A stretch of DNA of 64,000 nucleotides from Pseudoalteromonas luteoviolacea (lineage in GTDB: Bacteria > Pseudomonadota > Gammaproteobacteria > Enterobacterales > Alteromonadaceae), in contig NZ_CP015411.1 in assembly GCF_001750165.1 (NCBI RefSeq), positions 3,376,001 to 3,440,000 on the forward strand. Direction: 5' to 3'. Each line of letters starts with the position of its first letter. Positions within the stretch are counted from its first letter, which is position 1. Of this stretch, positions 9,883 to 18,377 are shown one piece after another. Under the pieces are notes generated by a model that saw nothing but the letters and a program-made list of their open reading frames with translations, did not search any database and had not been told where the DNA came from. The position numbers and the translations under genes are program-made.

Positions 9883-10683
9883 CTACTCTTGTAGCTTTAA
9901 TGACAAATAAATTGCACTATCCAGTGTGATTTGAACAATCGAAATTAACTGCTCTTTAAGCAGCTCTAACATCGCGATGAATGTCACAACCACACCGCTC
10001 CTGCCCTCTTGTACACTAAATAAACAAGCAAACTCTACAGGCTCTGAATGCTCACTTAAATATTGTAATATCATCGACATGCGTTCACGAGTAGATAAGA
10101 CTTCTGCACTAATGTGGTGATGCTCAAATTGCTTAGCTCTGGCCATAACTTCGCTCATCGCCAATAGTAGCTCTTTTAAATCTACATCAGGTAATGAATC
10201 TTCATTTTGCTCATTGTCTTCAATTAATGCATGAGCAATAAAAATATCACGCTCAACACGGGGGATTTTATCCAAGTTTTCCGCAGCTACTTTAAACTGC
10301 TCATACTCTTGTAAGCGCCTTACTAACTCCGCACGAGGGTCTTCTTCTTCTTCAAGTTCTTCATGCGTAGGAAGCAACAAACGAGACTTAATCTGTGCCA
10401 ATAAAGCAGCCATCACCAAATACTCACCAGCAAGCTCCAATTGCAGTTCTTGCATCATCTCAACATATTGCACGTATTGCTGAGTAATGCTCAGTATTGG
10501 GAGCTCTAAGATGTCTAACTTGTGACGTTTTATCAGATATAACAGTAAATCCAGTGGCCCTTCAAAGCTTTCGAGGATCACCTGTAAAGCATCTGGTGGA
10601 ATATAAAGATCTTCTGGCTTTTCTAAAACGGCTTCCCCGTTCAAAAAAGCCAGCGGGGATGTGTGGCTTGCAACTTCTGTCAT
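9883..10683 (-). CDS. scpA: ScpA, kleisin subunit of the SMC-ScpAB complex
   Basis: 266 residues. The N-terminal kleisin motif is clear (VILESFEGPLDLLLYLIKRH, then KLDILELPI). An acidic central region (EELEEEEDPRAEL) precedes the C-terminal winged helix, which would bind the SMC head. It starts only three bases downstream of the yciO stop, so it is almost certainly co-transcribed. Function by homology: bridges SMC heads and recruits ScpB. Confidence 0.94.
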   Translation of the reverse strand: MTEVASHTSPLAFLNGEAVLEKPEDLYIPPDALQVILESFEGPLDLLLYLIKRHKLDILELPILSITQQYVQYVEMMQELQLELAGEYLVMAALLAQIKSRLLLPTHEELEEEEDPRAELVRRLQEYEQFKVAAENLDKIPRVERDIFIAHALIEDNEQNEDSLPDVDLKELLLAMSEVMARAKQFEHHHISAEVLSTRERMSMILQYLSEHSEPVEFACLFSVQEGRSGVVVTFIAMLELLKEQLISIVQITLDSAIYLSLKLQE

Positions 10684-10686
10684 GAA

Positions 10687-11307
10687 TTATTCAAATGGTG
10701 CGGTATCACCACATCCATGACGTAAAATTTCGACATTGTCTTCAGACATATCAATCACTGTGGTCGCTTGCTCGATTAAATAACCACCATGCACAATAAG
10801 GTCAACATGCTTTTCAAGTTGCATGCGAATATCGTCCGGATCAGACTCTGTAAACTGCTCACCAGGTAAGATAAGCGAGCAAGACATTAACGGTTCATTG
10901 AGCTCTTCTAAAATCGCGCAGATTATTGGATGCTCAGTGACGCGAATACCTATGGTTTTTTTCTTTTCGTTTATCAACCTTTTAGGGACCTCTTTGGTGC
11001 CCTTTAAAATGAAGGTATACGGTCCCGGCGTATTATTTTTTATCAAACGAAACATTTGATTATCAACACGCGCATAAGTCGATAACTCAGATAGATCGCG
11101 ACACATTAATGTGAAGTTATGATGCTTTTCGATCCCACGAATACGTTCAATGCGCTCTTTTGCCTGCTTGTTTCCTAAACTACAACCGATCGCATAACCC
11201 GAGTCAGTTGGATAAACAACCACCCCACCTTTTTGGATGATTTCAACCGCTTGACGGATCAATCGGGCTTGCGGGTTATCTGGGTGAATATGAAAAAATT
11301 GACTCAT
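10687..11307 (-). CDS. yciO: YciO, Sua5/YciO/YrdC-family protein
   Basis: 206 residues from the ATG at 11307, chosen because it gives the typical MSQFFHIHPDNPQ start and has GAGGA upstream; the ORF extends 13 codons further without support. Single YrdC-like domain with the KGGVVVYPTDSGYAIGC segment that in Sua5/TsaC binds ATP and threonine and makes threonylcarbamoyl-AMP for the t6A tRNA modification. YciO is a paralogue whose cellular role is less certain, so I do not call it TsaC. One base separates it from the rnm stop. Confidence 0.88.
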   Translation of the reverse strand: MSQFFHIHPDNPQARLIRQAVEIIQKGGVVVYPTDSGYAIGCSLGNKQAKERIERIRGIEKHHNFTLMCRDLSELSTYARVDNQMFRLIKNNTPGPYTFILKGTKEVPKRLINEKKKTIGIRVTEHPIICAILEELNEPLMSCSLILPGEQFTESDPDDIRMQLEKHVDLIVHGGYLIEQATTVIDMSEDNVEILRHGCGDTAPFE

Positions 11308-11308
11308 G

Positions 11309-12157
11309 CTAACATTCCTCTGTGGCTCCCCAAAATTGCCATACACCTTGGCAATCTTTTGGTAAGTATAGATTTCTTCCTAAATCTAACCAGCTAGTAG
11401 GATAATGAAAATCAGACCCTTGGCTGGCTAATAAATTGTATTCTTGCGATAACTGGCCAAGAAACTGCCTTTCACTCGGCGCTTGTTGAGGTTGTGCTAC
11501 CTCCATCGCTTTACCACCAGCAACAGTAAATTCATCCAGTAATTTTCGCAGCCATTTGTTGGACATCTGATAACGTCCAGGGTGAGCCAACACAGCAACA
11601 CCGCCCGCACCTTGAATGGCTTCAATGGCTTCTTGCATAGAACACCAAACACTGGGCACATAGCCGGTCTTATTGCGTGCTAAAAATTTCTTAAATACGC
11701 CCTGAATATTTTTTGCAACACCGCGCTCAACAAGCGCCTTCGCAAAATGAGCGCGGGTTATCTCTGCACCTTGTGCCAACTCTAAGGCTTGCGCATAAAT
11801 ACCTTCGTAGCCTCTTTTTTCAAGGCGAGCACCGATTTCTTTGGCTCGTTCACGGCGTTTTTGCTGCTGCTGTATCAATAATGCCTGCAGATTTGTATCA
11901 TCGATGTCAATATTTAGACCAACGATATGAATTTCAAAACTTTCCCACTTGGTAGAAATCTCAACGCCTGAAATCAACTCTAATGCTAAGTTTTTTTCTG
12001 CAATATAGTCACGCGCAATGGATACACCCGCAACCGTGTCGTGGTCAGTTAATGCCAGTACATCAACGCCTTTTTCTGTTGCCCGCTCAATAAGCTCAGG
12101 TACTGCTAAACGCCCATCAGAAAAAGTGCTATGACTGTGTAAGTCATATTTAATCAA
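11309..12157 (-). CDS. rnm: Rnm/YciV, PHP-domain 5'-3' exoribonuclease
   Basis: PHP-family metalloenzyme with the metal ligands in order: DLHSHST (His7, His9), TDHD (about 38-41), GVEI (Glu66), AHPGRY and GSDFH. E. coli Rnm (RNase AM, YciV) trims the 5' ends of rRNAs and hydrolyses 3',5'-bisphosphates. I prefer the TTG at 12157 (282 residues): it has AAGGGG seven bases upstream and places the first PHP motif directly at the N-terminus. The alternative ATG at 12196 adds 13 residues and lacks a ribosome site. It is divergent from the trp operon, as in E. coli. Confidence 0.88.
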   Translation of the reverse strand: MIKYDLHSHSTFSDGRLAVPELIERATEKGVDVLALTDHDTVAGVSIARDYIAEKNLALELISGVEISTKWESFEIHIVGLNIDIDDTNLQALLIQQQQKRRERAKEIGARLEKRGYEGIYAQALELAQGAEITRAHFAKALVERGVAKNIQGVFKKFLARNKTGYVPSVWCSMQEAIEAIQGAGGVAVLAHPGRYQMSNKWLRKLLDEFTVAGGKAMEVAQPQQAPSERQFLGQLSQEYNLLASQGSDFHYPTSWLDLGRNLYLPKDCQGVWQFWGATEEC

Positions 12158-12324
12158 AATTTTCCCCTTAAAAACTAAGTGAGCGCAGTATACCATGCCC
12201 GTCAGTACGAGTGCGCTTTTATTTCCTCTCTCAAAACAGTGGTGAATTTAGCCATTTTTACTAGGCCAAAAATCGTATTATTGAAATGAATAACGGACGA
12301 TTGTTTATTTTTTGATATTAGTGC

Positions 12325-12354
12325 TTGACAATTTACACCTGAGTAAGGTTTACT
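12325..12354 (+). promoter_or_regulatory. Probable trp operon promoter
   Basis: A perfect -35 TTGACA (12325-12330), an 18-base spacer and a -10-like TTTACT (12349-12354) would start RNA near 12361, about 30 bases before the first leader peptide. An inverted repeat AGTAA-GGT-TTACT (12342-12354) covers the -10 and could be an operator. It does not resemble the E. coli TrpR box closely, so repressor binding is speculation. Confidence 0.6.
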
Positions 12355-12390
12355 GTAGGCACTTAAATTGACATAACGAAAACTTTACAA

Positions 12391-12438
12391 ATGACTCTAA
12401 CACAAAAAACAAAAATCGTTTGGTGGTGGCGCTCGTAA
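12391..12438 (+). CDS. trpL: trp leader peptide 1 (trpL)
   Basis: Fifteen-codon ORF MTLTQKTKIVWWWRS with three consecutive TGG codons just before the stop, the hallmark of a Trp-responsive attenuator. It is followed at once by the antiterminator segment gcgggt (12441-12446) and the terminator at 12473-12501. No good Shine-Dalgarno is visible in front of the ATG. Stalling at the Trp codons would free the gcgggt segment and prevent termination. Confidence 0.88.
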   Translation: MTLTQKTKIVWWWRS

Positions 12439-12440
12439 TT

Positions 12441-12501
12441 GCGGGTGTGATTCGTTGTGTCTAGCAACTTTTAAACCCGCGCTGAGTCCGCGGGTTTTTT
12501 T
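12441..12501 (+). terminator. trp attenuator 1 (antiterminator and terminator)
   Basis: Terminator arms aaacccgcg (12473-12481) and cgcgggttt (12489-12497) around ctgagtc, followed by a T run to 12501. The upstream gcgggt at 12441-12446 is complementary to acccgc at 12475-12480 and would form the competing antiterminator. A strong protector hairpin between the Trp codons and gcgggt is not obvious by eye. Confidence 0.85.
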
Positions 12502-12515
12502 ATGGAATTTTTTTA

Positions 12516-12575
12516 GTGATTAACAATTTTTGCAACAATTCATCTACAAAATCTTGGTGGTGGTGCCTGAAATAG
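12516..12575 (+). CDS. trp leader peptide 2 (second, tandem trpL)
   Basis: A second leader ORF with three consecutive Trp codons: GTG start at 12516, 19 residues MINNFCNNSSTKSWWWCLK, TAG at 12573-12575. A weak GGA lies nine bases before the GTG. The stop of a four-codon ATG ORF (12502-12516) overlaps the GTG, which could couple them. The Trp codons sit at the same place relative to a downstream antiterminator and terminator as in leader 1. The start codon choice is the weak point; the in-frame TGG triplet followed by a stop is seen directly. Confidence 0.7.
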   Translation: MINNFCNNSSTKSWWWCLK

Positions 12576-12640
12576 CGGGAAGGCATTGTTGTAACTAAAT
12601 ACACACCCCCCGCAAGTAAAAATACTTCGGGGGGTTTTTT
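12562..12640 (+). terminator. trp attenuator 2 (protector, antiterminator, terminator)
   Basis: Terminator: acccccc (12605-12611), g, one bulged c, aagta, loop aaaa, then tactt, c, ggggggt (12629-12635), followed by T6 to 12640. Antiterminator: gcggg (12575-12579) pairs with cccgc (12609-12613). Protector: gtgcct (12562-12568 region, overlapping the Trp codons) can pair with aggcat (12581-12586). All three alternative helices expected of a leader-peptide attenuator are therefore present. Confidence 0.82.
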
Positions 12641-12660
12641 GTACTAAAGAGGAATGAGGT

Positions 12661-14241
12661 TTGATTTTTAGTCATATAACTACAACACCGGGTGAGGTGA
12701 CGAGTATAAGGCAGCGGCGCGATTATATCGAAAGCCCTTTGTCATTATACGCGGCCCTCAATAAACCCAACACACTGTTGTTAGAGTCTGCGGAAATAGA
12801 CTCAAAAGACAATGTAAAGAGTATTATCTTGGCCGATGCGGCACTTCGTATTGAGTGTAACGGCCTTGAAGTGAAAGTGCGTGCACTATCAAATAATGGT
12901 GAGCAATTACTAAACTACTTGGCTGACCAAGTAAATAACTGCACAGTTGTTAAAGAATATGCTGTACTTACACTAACATATAATGCTCAAGATTTATCAT
13001 TAGATGAGTACAGTAAACTAAAAGCAGACAATGCATTTAGTGCATTACGTACTTGTATTAATTCAATTAAACGTAACTCAGATACGCCATTCTCTGTCTT
13101 CTTAGGTGGAGTGTTTGCTTATGACATGGTAGCCAACTTTGAAACACTGCCAACGGTACCGGATGGTAAAAATGACTGCCCTGACTATGTATTTTATCTA
13201 GCTGAAACGTTAGTCATGATTGACCATCAAGCCAAAACCACAGAGCTAATAGGCAATGTGTTTAATGGCCCAGATGTTCATGCAAACTGTTTTGAAGTAG
13301 GCAAGCAACTTGAAGAGCTCAATCGTCAATGTGATGAGTACGAGACGTATAAAGAAGCGCCTGAAGATACCTCGCATGACGTTAATGTTGATATCAGTGA
13401 TGAGGTATTCAAAGACCAAGTCGTCAAGCTGAAAAAGAATATTGTTGATGGCGACATATTTCAAGTTGTGCCATCACGTACCTTCTCTCTGCCTTGCGCA
13501 AAGCCACTTGCCGCCTACAAGCATCTGAAAAAGCAAAACCCAAGCCCATATATGTTTTATATGCGAGATGAAAAGTTTGTGTTATTTGGCGCATCACCTG
13601 AGTCGGCTTTGAAATACTGCCAAGACAGTAATCAAGTCGAAGTATACCCAATTGCTGGCACACGCCCTCGCGGCAAATTTGCAGATGGCTCCATTAACCC
13701 TGATTTAGATAGTCGCATCGAGCTTGATCTTCGTGACGACAAAAAAGAGCGTGCAGAACACTTAATGCTCGTCGATTTAGCTCGTAACGATGTTGCACGG
13801 ATCAGTGTACCAGGAACTCGTCATGCTAAAGAATTGCTTAAAGTAGACCGCTACTCACAAGTCATGCACTTGGTCTCTCGAGTAGTTGGTCAATTAAAGC
13901 CAGATCTTGATGCATTACATGCCTACCAAGCCTGCATGAACATGGGAACCCTAGTAGGTGCTCCAAAAGTAAAAGCTGCGCAACTTGTTCGTGATACAGA
14001 ACAACAACGTCGCGGCAGCTATGGGGGTGCTGTTGGCTATCTAACTGGTGATGGTGCAATGGACACCTGTATAGTTATCCGCTCTGCATTCGTAAAAAAT
14101 GACACAGCCTATGTACAGGCTGGTGCTGGCGTCGTTTATGACTCAGATCCGCAAGCCGAAGCCGATGAAACGAAAGCCAAAGCGCGCGCGGTGATCAAAG
14201 CGATTCAGTCAAGTTATCAAGGAGTGGGTCATGACGCCTAA
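12661..14241 (+). CDS. trpE: TrpE, anthranilate synthase component I
   Basis: 526 residues. Uses chorismate and the ammonia delivered by TrpG to make anthranilate. The Trp feedback-site motif LLLES is at residues 39-43; the chorismate-binding domain covers the C-terminal half with IAGTRPRG, DLARNDVARI and GAPKVKAAQL. The start is TTG at 12661 with AGAGGA seven bases upstream; the only nearby ATG (12654) is out of frame and closes after five codons. It lies 20 bases after attenuator 2 and overlaps trpG by 11 bases. Confidence 0.95.
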   Translation: MIFSHITTTPGEVTSIRQRRDYIESPLSLYAALNKPNTLLLESAEIDSKDNVKSIILADAALRIECNGLEVKVRALSNNGEQLLNYLADQVNNCTVVKEYAVLTLTYNAQDLSLDEYSKLKADNAFSALRTCINSIKRNSDTPFSVFLGGVFAYDMVANFETLPTVPDGKNDCPDYVFYLAETLVMIDHQAKTTELIGNVFNGPDVHANCFEVGKQLEELNRQCDEYETYKEAPEDTSHDVNVDISDEVFKDQVVKLKKNIVDGDIFQVVPSRTFSLPCAKPLAAYKHLKKQNPSPYMFYMRDEKFVLFGASPESALKYCQDSNQVEVYPIAGTRPRGKFADGSINPDLDSRIELDLRDDKKERAEHLMLVDLARNDVARISVPGTRHAKELLKVDRYSQVMHLVSRVVGQLKPDLDALHAYQACMNMGTLVGAPKVKAAQLVRDTEQQRRGSYGGAVGYLTGDGAMDTCIVIRSAFVKNDTAYVQAGAGVVYDSDPQAEADETKAKARAVIKAIQSSYQGVGHDA

Positions 14242-14815
14242 AGTATACTTTTTAGATAACTTCGACTCATTCAGTTATAACCTCGTTGATGAGTTATCAC
14301 AACTTGGTAGTGAGTTAGTTGTTTATCGCAACCATATCGATGCACGAACTATCTACGACAAAATGTGTAATGAAACAGTACCTGTTGTGCTGGTACTATC
14401 CCCGGGCCCCGGAAAACCGAGTGAAGCAGGTTGTTTGCTTGAACTGATTGAATTGTGCAAAGGTAAGTTCCCAATGCTGGGCATATGTCTTGGCCAGCAA
14501 GCACTCACGCAAAGTTATGGCGGTACCATTGGTCATGCGGGTGAAACCGTGCATGGTAAATCGTCACAAATTGACGTTGATGAACACCCGGTTTTTGCAG
14601 GCTTGGGTCGGCAGTTTCCTGTCGCGAGATATCACTCTCTTATGGCGACAAGTGTACCTGAGTCACTAAATATTATTGCTCGATACCAAGATATTCCGAT
14701 GGCGGTATACCACTCAACTGACAAAGTAATTGGTTACCAATTCCATCCTGAATCAATTTTAACGCCAGATGGTGCCAAGCTGCTTAAGCAAAGCATCGAT
14801 TACTTGACCTGTTAG
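14231..14815 (+). CDS. trpG: TrpG, anthranilate synthase glutamine amidotransferase
   Basis: 194-residue class I glutamine amidotransferase. Catalytic Cys86 in GICLGQQ and the His/Glu pair in FHPES are present. It supplies ammonia to TrpE. It is a separate gene here, not fused to trpD as in E. coli. GGAGTG precedes the ATG inside the end of trpE; eight bases follow to trpD. Confidence 0.95.
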   Translation: MTPKVYFLDNFDSFSYNLVDELSQLGSELVVYRNHIDARTIYDKMCNETVPVVLVLSPGPGKPSEAGCLLELIELCKGKFPMLGICLGQQALTQSYGGTIGHAGETVHGKSSQIDVDEHPVFAGLGRQFPVARYHSLMATSVPESLNIIARYQDIPMAVYHSTDKVIGYQFHPESILTPDGAKLLKQSIDYLTC

Positions 14816-14823
14816 GAGGCAAC

Positions 14824-15828
14824 ATGGAAAGTTTAAATCAGCTGATTGAACAGCAATCTCTCAGCTTTGAGCAAGCAACAGAGCTATTTGGGCAAGTTAT
14901 GCAAGGTGCACTATCAGAAGTAGAATTAACTGCCGCCCTCATCGCCCTGAAAATAAAAGGGGAAACAGCCTCAGAAATAGCGGGCGCTGCTAAAGCCATG
15001 CGTGACCACGCTGTGGCTTTTGATAATCGAGGTCTTTATTGCGCAGATAGTTGTGGAACAGGCGGCGATGGTACTAATACCATCAATGTCAGCACAACCG
15101 CAGCGATTGTCGCTGCTGCCTGTGGTATCCCCATGGTCAAACACGGTAACCGCAGTGTTTCAAGTAAATCAGGATCCGCTGATTTACTGCGTACACTGGG
15201 TATAAACCTTGAGATGACGCCAGAGCAAGGGGCAAACTGCCTAGAGCAAACCAATTTTGCATTCTTGTTTGCGCCGCTTTATCACAGCGGGGTTAAACAC
15301 GCGATGCCAGTGCGCACCAAACTCAAAACACGTACCTTGTTTAACATTTTAGGCCCGCTTGCAAACCCAGCAAAGCCACAGCTTCAACTACTGGGTGTTT
15401 ACGACCCTGCGCTGTGTCGTCCAATGGCAGAAACGTTGAAAATGCTCGGGACAGAGCGAGCAATGGTAGTACATGGTGCTGGGTGTGATGAAATCGCATT
15501 GCATGGCACGACACAAGTCACCGAGCTTAAAAATGGTGAAATTACTGAATACAGCCTTACACCCGCCGACTTTGGATTAGATAATTATTCGCTTGAAGAT
15601 ATTGCAGGTGATACCCCTGAATACAACGCACAAGCGACTCGCGATATTTTAGCCGGCAACGGAAAGGCAGCACACAATGCAGCTATTGCCGCCAATGTCA
15701 GCGCGTTACTGGTGATGTCTGGCAAAGCTGACAACCTTAAAGAAGGCACAAAGCAAGTTTTAGACGTATTAGCATCAGGTAAATGTGTTCAAACACTGCA
15801 AACAATTGCGGAGGTCAGTCATGCCTAA
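14824..15828 (+). CDS. trpD: TrpD, anthranilate phosphoribosyltransferase
   Basis: 334 residues with the PRPP loop GTGGDG at 78-83, KHGNRSVSS and the glycine-rich TLFNILGPLANPA segment. Transfers phosphoribose to anthranilate. AGGAGG sits just before the ATG, an unusually strong ribosome site. The C-terminus overlaps the trpCF start by 8 bases. Confidence 0.95.
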   Translation: MESLNQLIEQQSLSFEQATELFGQVMQGALSEVELTAALIALKIKGETASEIAGAAKAMRDHAVAFDNRGLYCADSCGTGGDGTNTINVSTTAAIVAAACGIPMVKHGNRSVSSKSGSADLLRTLGINLEMTPEQGANCLEQTNFAFLFAPLYHSGVKHAMPVRTKLKTRTLFNILGPLANPAKPQLQLLGVYDPALCRPMAETLKMLGTERAMVVHGAGCDEIALHGTTQVTELKNGEITEYSLTPADFGLDNYSLEDIAGDTPEYNAQATRDILAGNGKAAHNAAIAANVSALLVMSGKADNLKEGTKQVLDVLASGKCVQTLQTIAEVSHA

Positions 15829-17185
15829 CGTCTTAGAAAAGATCGTAGAAGACAAAAAAGTTGAGCTTGTTGAGCGTAAAAAAACATTGCCGTTAAGTGA
15901 ATTTCAATCATTGGTTAAGCCAAGTGAACGTGACTTTTATGGTGAAATGGCAAAGCCTGGCATTCAGTTTATTTTAGAGTGCAAAAAGGCATCGCCTTCA
16001 AAGGGTCTGATCAGAGAGAATTTTGACCTAGATGAAATTACGTCTGTATACGCAAAGTACGCAACCTGTATCAGTGTCTTGACTGATGCGAAATACTTCC
16101 AAGGTAGCTTCGATTACTTAAGCTATGTACGCGGTAAAGTTGAACAACCACTTATCTGTAAAGACTTTTTCATTGACGAGTATCAGGTATACCTCGCTCG
16201 TCTGAAAGGCGGCGATGCCATCTTATTAATGCTGTCTGTCTTAGATGATGAAACATATGAAAAACTGGCGGCACTTGCCCACTCTCTTAACATGGCTGTG
16301 CTAACGGAAGTTAGCAACGAAGAGGAAGTGCACAGAGCACTGCGCCTTGATGCAAAACTAATCGGCATCAATAACCGTAACTTGAGAGATCTCAGCACCG
16401 ATCTGGCGACCACTGAGCAACTCAGAAAGCTTATCCCAGGTGACAAAACAGTTATCTCTGAATCAGGCATTTATACACATAATGATGTTAAGCGACTCAC
16501 AGCTCACTGCAATGGCTTTTTAGTCGGTAGCTCTTTAATGGCTGAAACAGATCTGGAAGGCGCCTGTCGCAAGCTTATTTTGGGTGAAAATAAAGTCTGT
16601 GGTTTAACACGTGTTGATGATGCCCTTGCGGCATATCAAGCTGGTGCGGTATACGGTGGCTTGATTTTTTATCCGAAATCTCCGCGATTTGTCGACTATG
16701 ACTGCGCTCGAGCAGTAGTGGATAGTGCCCCTCTCAAATATGTCGGCGTTTTTGTTGATGCGCCGCTTGAGCAGGTTGTGGAATATGCTCAAAGTCTTAG
16801 GTTGAGTGTGGTGCAATTACATGGCCATGAAACACAAGAATTCATCAGTGCGCTGCGTAAACAACTACCTGTCAATTGCCAAATTTGGAAAGCTCAGGGC
16901 ATCGTCGATGAATTTCCTGTGCCATTTGATGAAGTAGACAAGCACCTATACGACACAAAAACCCCGTCGGCTTTTGGCGGAACTGGAAAAGTTTTCAACT
17001 GGCAACTACTTAAAAGTGCAAAAAAACCATTTATGCTTGCAGGCGGACTTAACGCGGACAATGTTAAAGACGCTTCCTATTTAGGTGCAGCAGGCTTTGA
17101 TCTTAATTCAGGGGTGGAGACGAGCCCCGGTAAAAAGTGTCCTGAAAAATTACGCGACGCTTTTAACAATATTCGAAAATACTGA
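15821..17185 (+). CDS. trpCF: TrpCF, fused indole-3-glycerol-phosphate synthase / phosphoribosylanthranilate isomerase
   Basis: 454 residues. Residues 1-255 are the IGP synthase barrel (FILECKKASPSKG with Glu53 and Lys55; ISESGI), residues 257-454 the PRA isomerase barrel (KVCGLTR with Cys260, GVFVDAP, DTKTPSAFGGTG). The fusion is the usual gammaproteobacterial one. I start at the ATG at 15821, which has GGAGG seven bases upstream; the ORF extends 12 codons further inside trpD without a ribosome site. Confidence 0.95.
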   Translation: MPNVLEKIVEDKKVELVERKKTLPLSEFQSLVKPSERDFYGEMAKPGIQFILECKKASPSKGLIRENFDLDEITSVYAKYATCISVLTDAKYFQGSFDYLSYVRGKVEQPLICKDFFIDEYQVYLARLKGGDAILLMLSVLDDETYEKLAALAHSLNMAVLTEVSNEEEVHRALRLDAKLIGINNRNLRDLSTDLATTEQLRKLIPGDKTVISESGIYTHNDVKRLTAHCNGFLVGSSLMAETDLEGACRKLILGENKVCGLTRVDDALAAYQAGAVYGGLIFYPKSPRFVDYDCARAVVDSAPLKYVGVFVDAPLEQVVEYAQSLRLSVVQLHGHETQEFISALRKQLPVNCQIWKAQGIVDEFPVPFDEVDKHLYDTKTPSAFGGTGKVFNWQLLKSAKKPFMLAGGLNADNVKDASYLGAAGFDLNSGVETSPGKKCPEKLRDAFNNIRKY

Positions 17186-17195
17186 GGTGGATAGA

Positions 17196-18377
17196 ATGAA
17201 TACAGGATATTTTGGTGATTTTGGAGGCATGTATGTTCCAGAGTTACTCGTACCAGCACTAAAACAACTTGAACAAGAATTTGAAAAAGCACAGCAAGAT
17301 GAAAGCTTTAAATCCGAGTTTTATGCACTGCTAAACGAATACGCGGGCCGTCCAACGCCATTAACGCTGTCTCGAAATTTAGTCAAAAACTCAAAAGTTA
17401 AACTGTACCTAAAACGTGAAGATTTACTTCATGGTGGTGCACACAAAACTAACCAAGTATTAGGCCAAGCACTGTTAACCAAGCGTATGGGTAAAAAAGA
17501 AGTCATCGCTGAAACTGGCGCAGGGCAACACGGCGTAGCAACCGCTTTAGCATGTGCACTACTTGGCTTAAAGTGTCGAGTTTATATGGGTGCAAAAGAT
17601 GTTGAACGTCAGCAGCCGAATGTATTCAGAATGCGTCTTATGGGTGCTGAAGTTATTCCTGTCACAGCGGGTTCTGGCACACTAAAAGATGCTGTAAATG
17701 AAGCAATGCGTGATTGGTCTGCAAACTACAAAACAGCACACTACTTATTAGGCACAGCAGCGGGCCCTCACCCCTTCCCAACCATTGTGCGCGATTTCCA
17801 GCGCATGATCGGCGAAGAAGCAAAACAACAAGTCATTGAAGCAGAAGGTCGTCTACCTGATGTAGTGATGGCATGTGTTGGTGGTGGCTCAAATGCAATC
17901 GGTATGTTCGCAGATTTTATTGATGAAAAAGAAGTGAAGCTTGTGGGCATAGAGCCTGCAGGTAAAGGCCTAGATACAGACGAGCACGGTGCAGCCCTTT
18001 GTAAAGGTAGTACAGGTATCTTGCACGGCGCGTATACTTATATTATGCAAGACAGTGATGGACAAATCGAAGAGTCCTACTCTGTGTCTGCCGGTCTTGA
18101 TTACCCAGCCGTAGGTCCTCAGCACGCTTATTTGCACAAAACAGGCCGCGCACAATATGTAGGGATCACAGATACTGAAGCCCTCGATGCTTTCCAAGCT
18201 CTAGCAAAACATGAAGGGATTATCCCAGCCCTTGAATCAAGCCATGCAATCGCGTACGCATTAAAGTACGCAGAGCAGCAAACAGAAGAAACCGTAATTG
18301 TCGTAAACCTAAGTGGCCGTGGTGACAAAGATCTTGCCCATGTACACAATGTATTGAATGAGCGAGGTGCACTATGA
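17196..18377 (+). CDS. trpB: TrpB, tryptophan synthase beta chain
   Basis: 393 residues from the ATG at 17196, preceded by GAGGTGG five bases upstream; the open frame continues 37 codons further into trpCF but this is not used. PLP lysine Lys84 in HGGAHKTN and the phosphate loop GGGSNAIG are intact. Condenses indole from TrpA with serine. Overlaps trpA by four bases (ATGA). Confidence 0.96.
   Translation: MNTGYFGDFGGMYVPELLVPALKQLEQEFEKAQQDESFKSEFYALLNEYAGRPTPLTLSRNLVKNSKVKLYLKREDLLHGGAHKTNQVLGQALLTKRMGKKEVIAETGAGQHGVATALACALLGLKCRVYMGAKDVERQQPNVFRMRLMGAEVIPVTAGSGTLKDAVNEAMRDWSANYKTAHYLLGTAAGPHPFPTIVRDFQRMIGEEAKQQVIEAEGRLPDVVMACVGGGSNAIGMFADFIDEKEVKLVGIEPAGKGLDTDEHGAALCKGSTGILHGAYTYIMQDSDGQIEESYSVSAGLDYPAVGPQHAYLHKTGRAQYVGITDTEALDAFQALAKHEGIIPALESSHAIAYALKYAEQQTEETVIVVNLSGRGDKDLAHVHNVLNERGAL

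Noticed and set aside
12342..12354. AGTAA-GGT-TTACT palindrome over the trp -10 as a TrpR operator
   Set aside because: The sequence does not resemble the known CTAGT-type TrpR half-sites, so repressor identity cannot be claimed; kept only as a note to the promoter.
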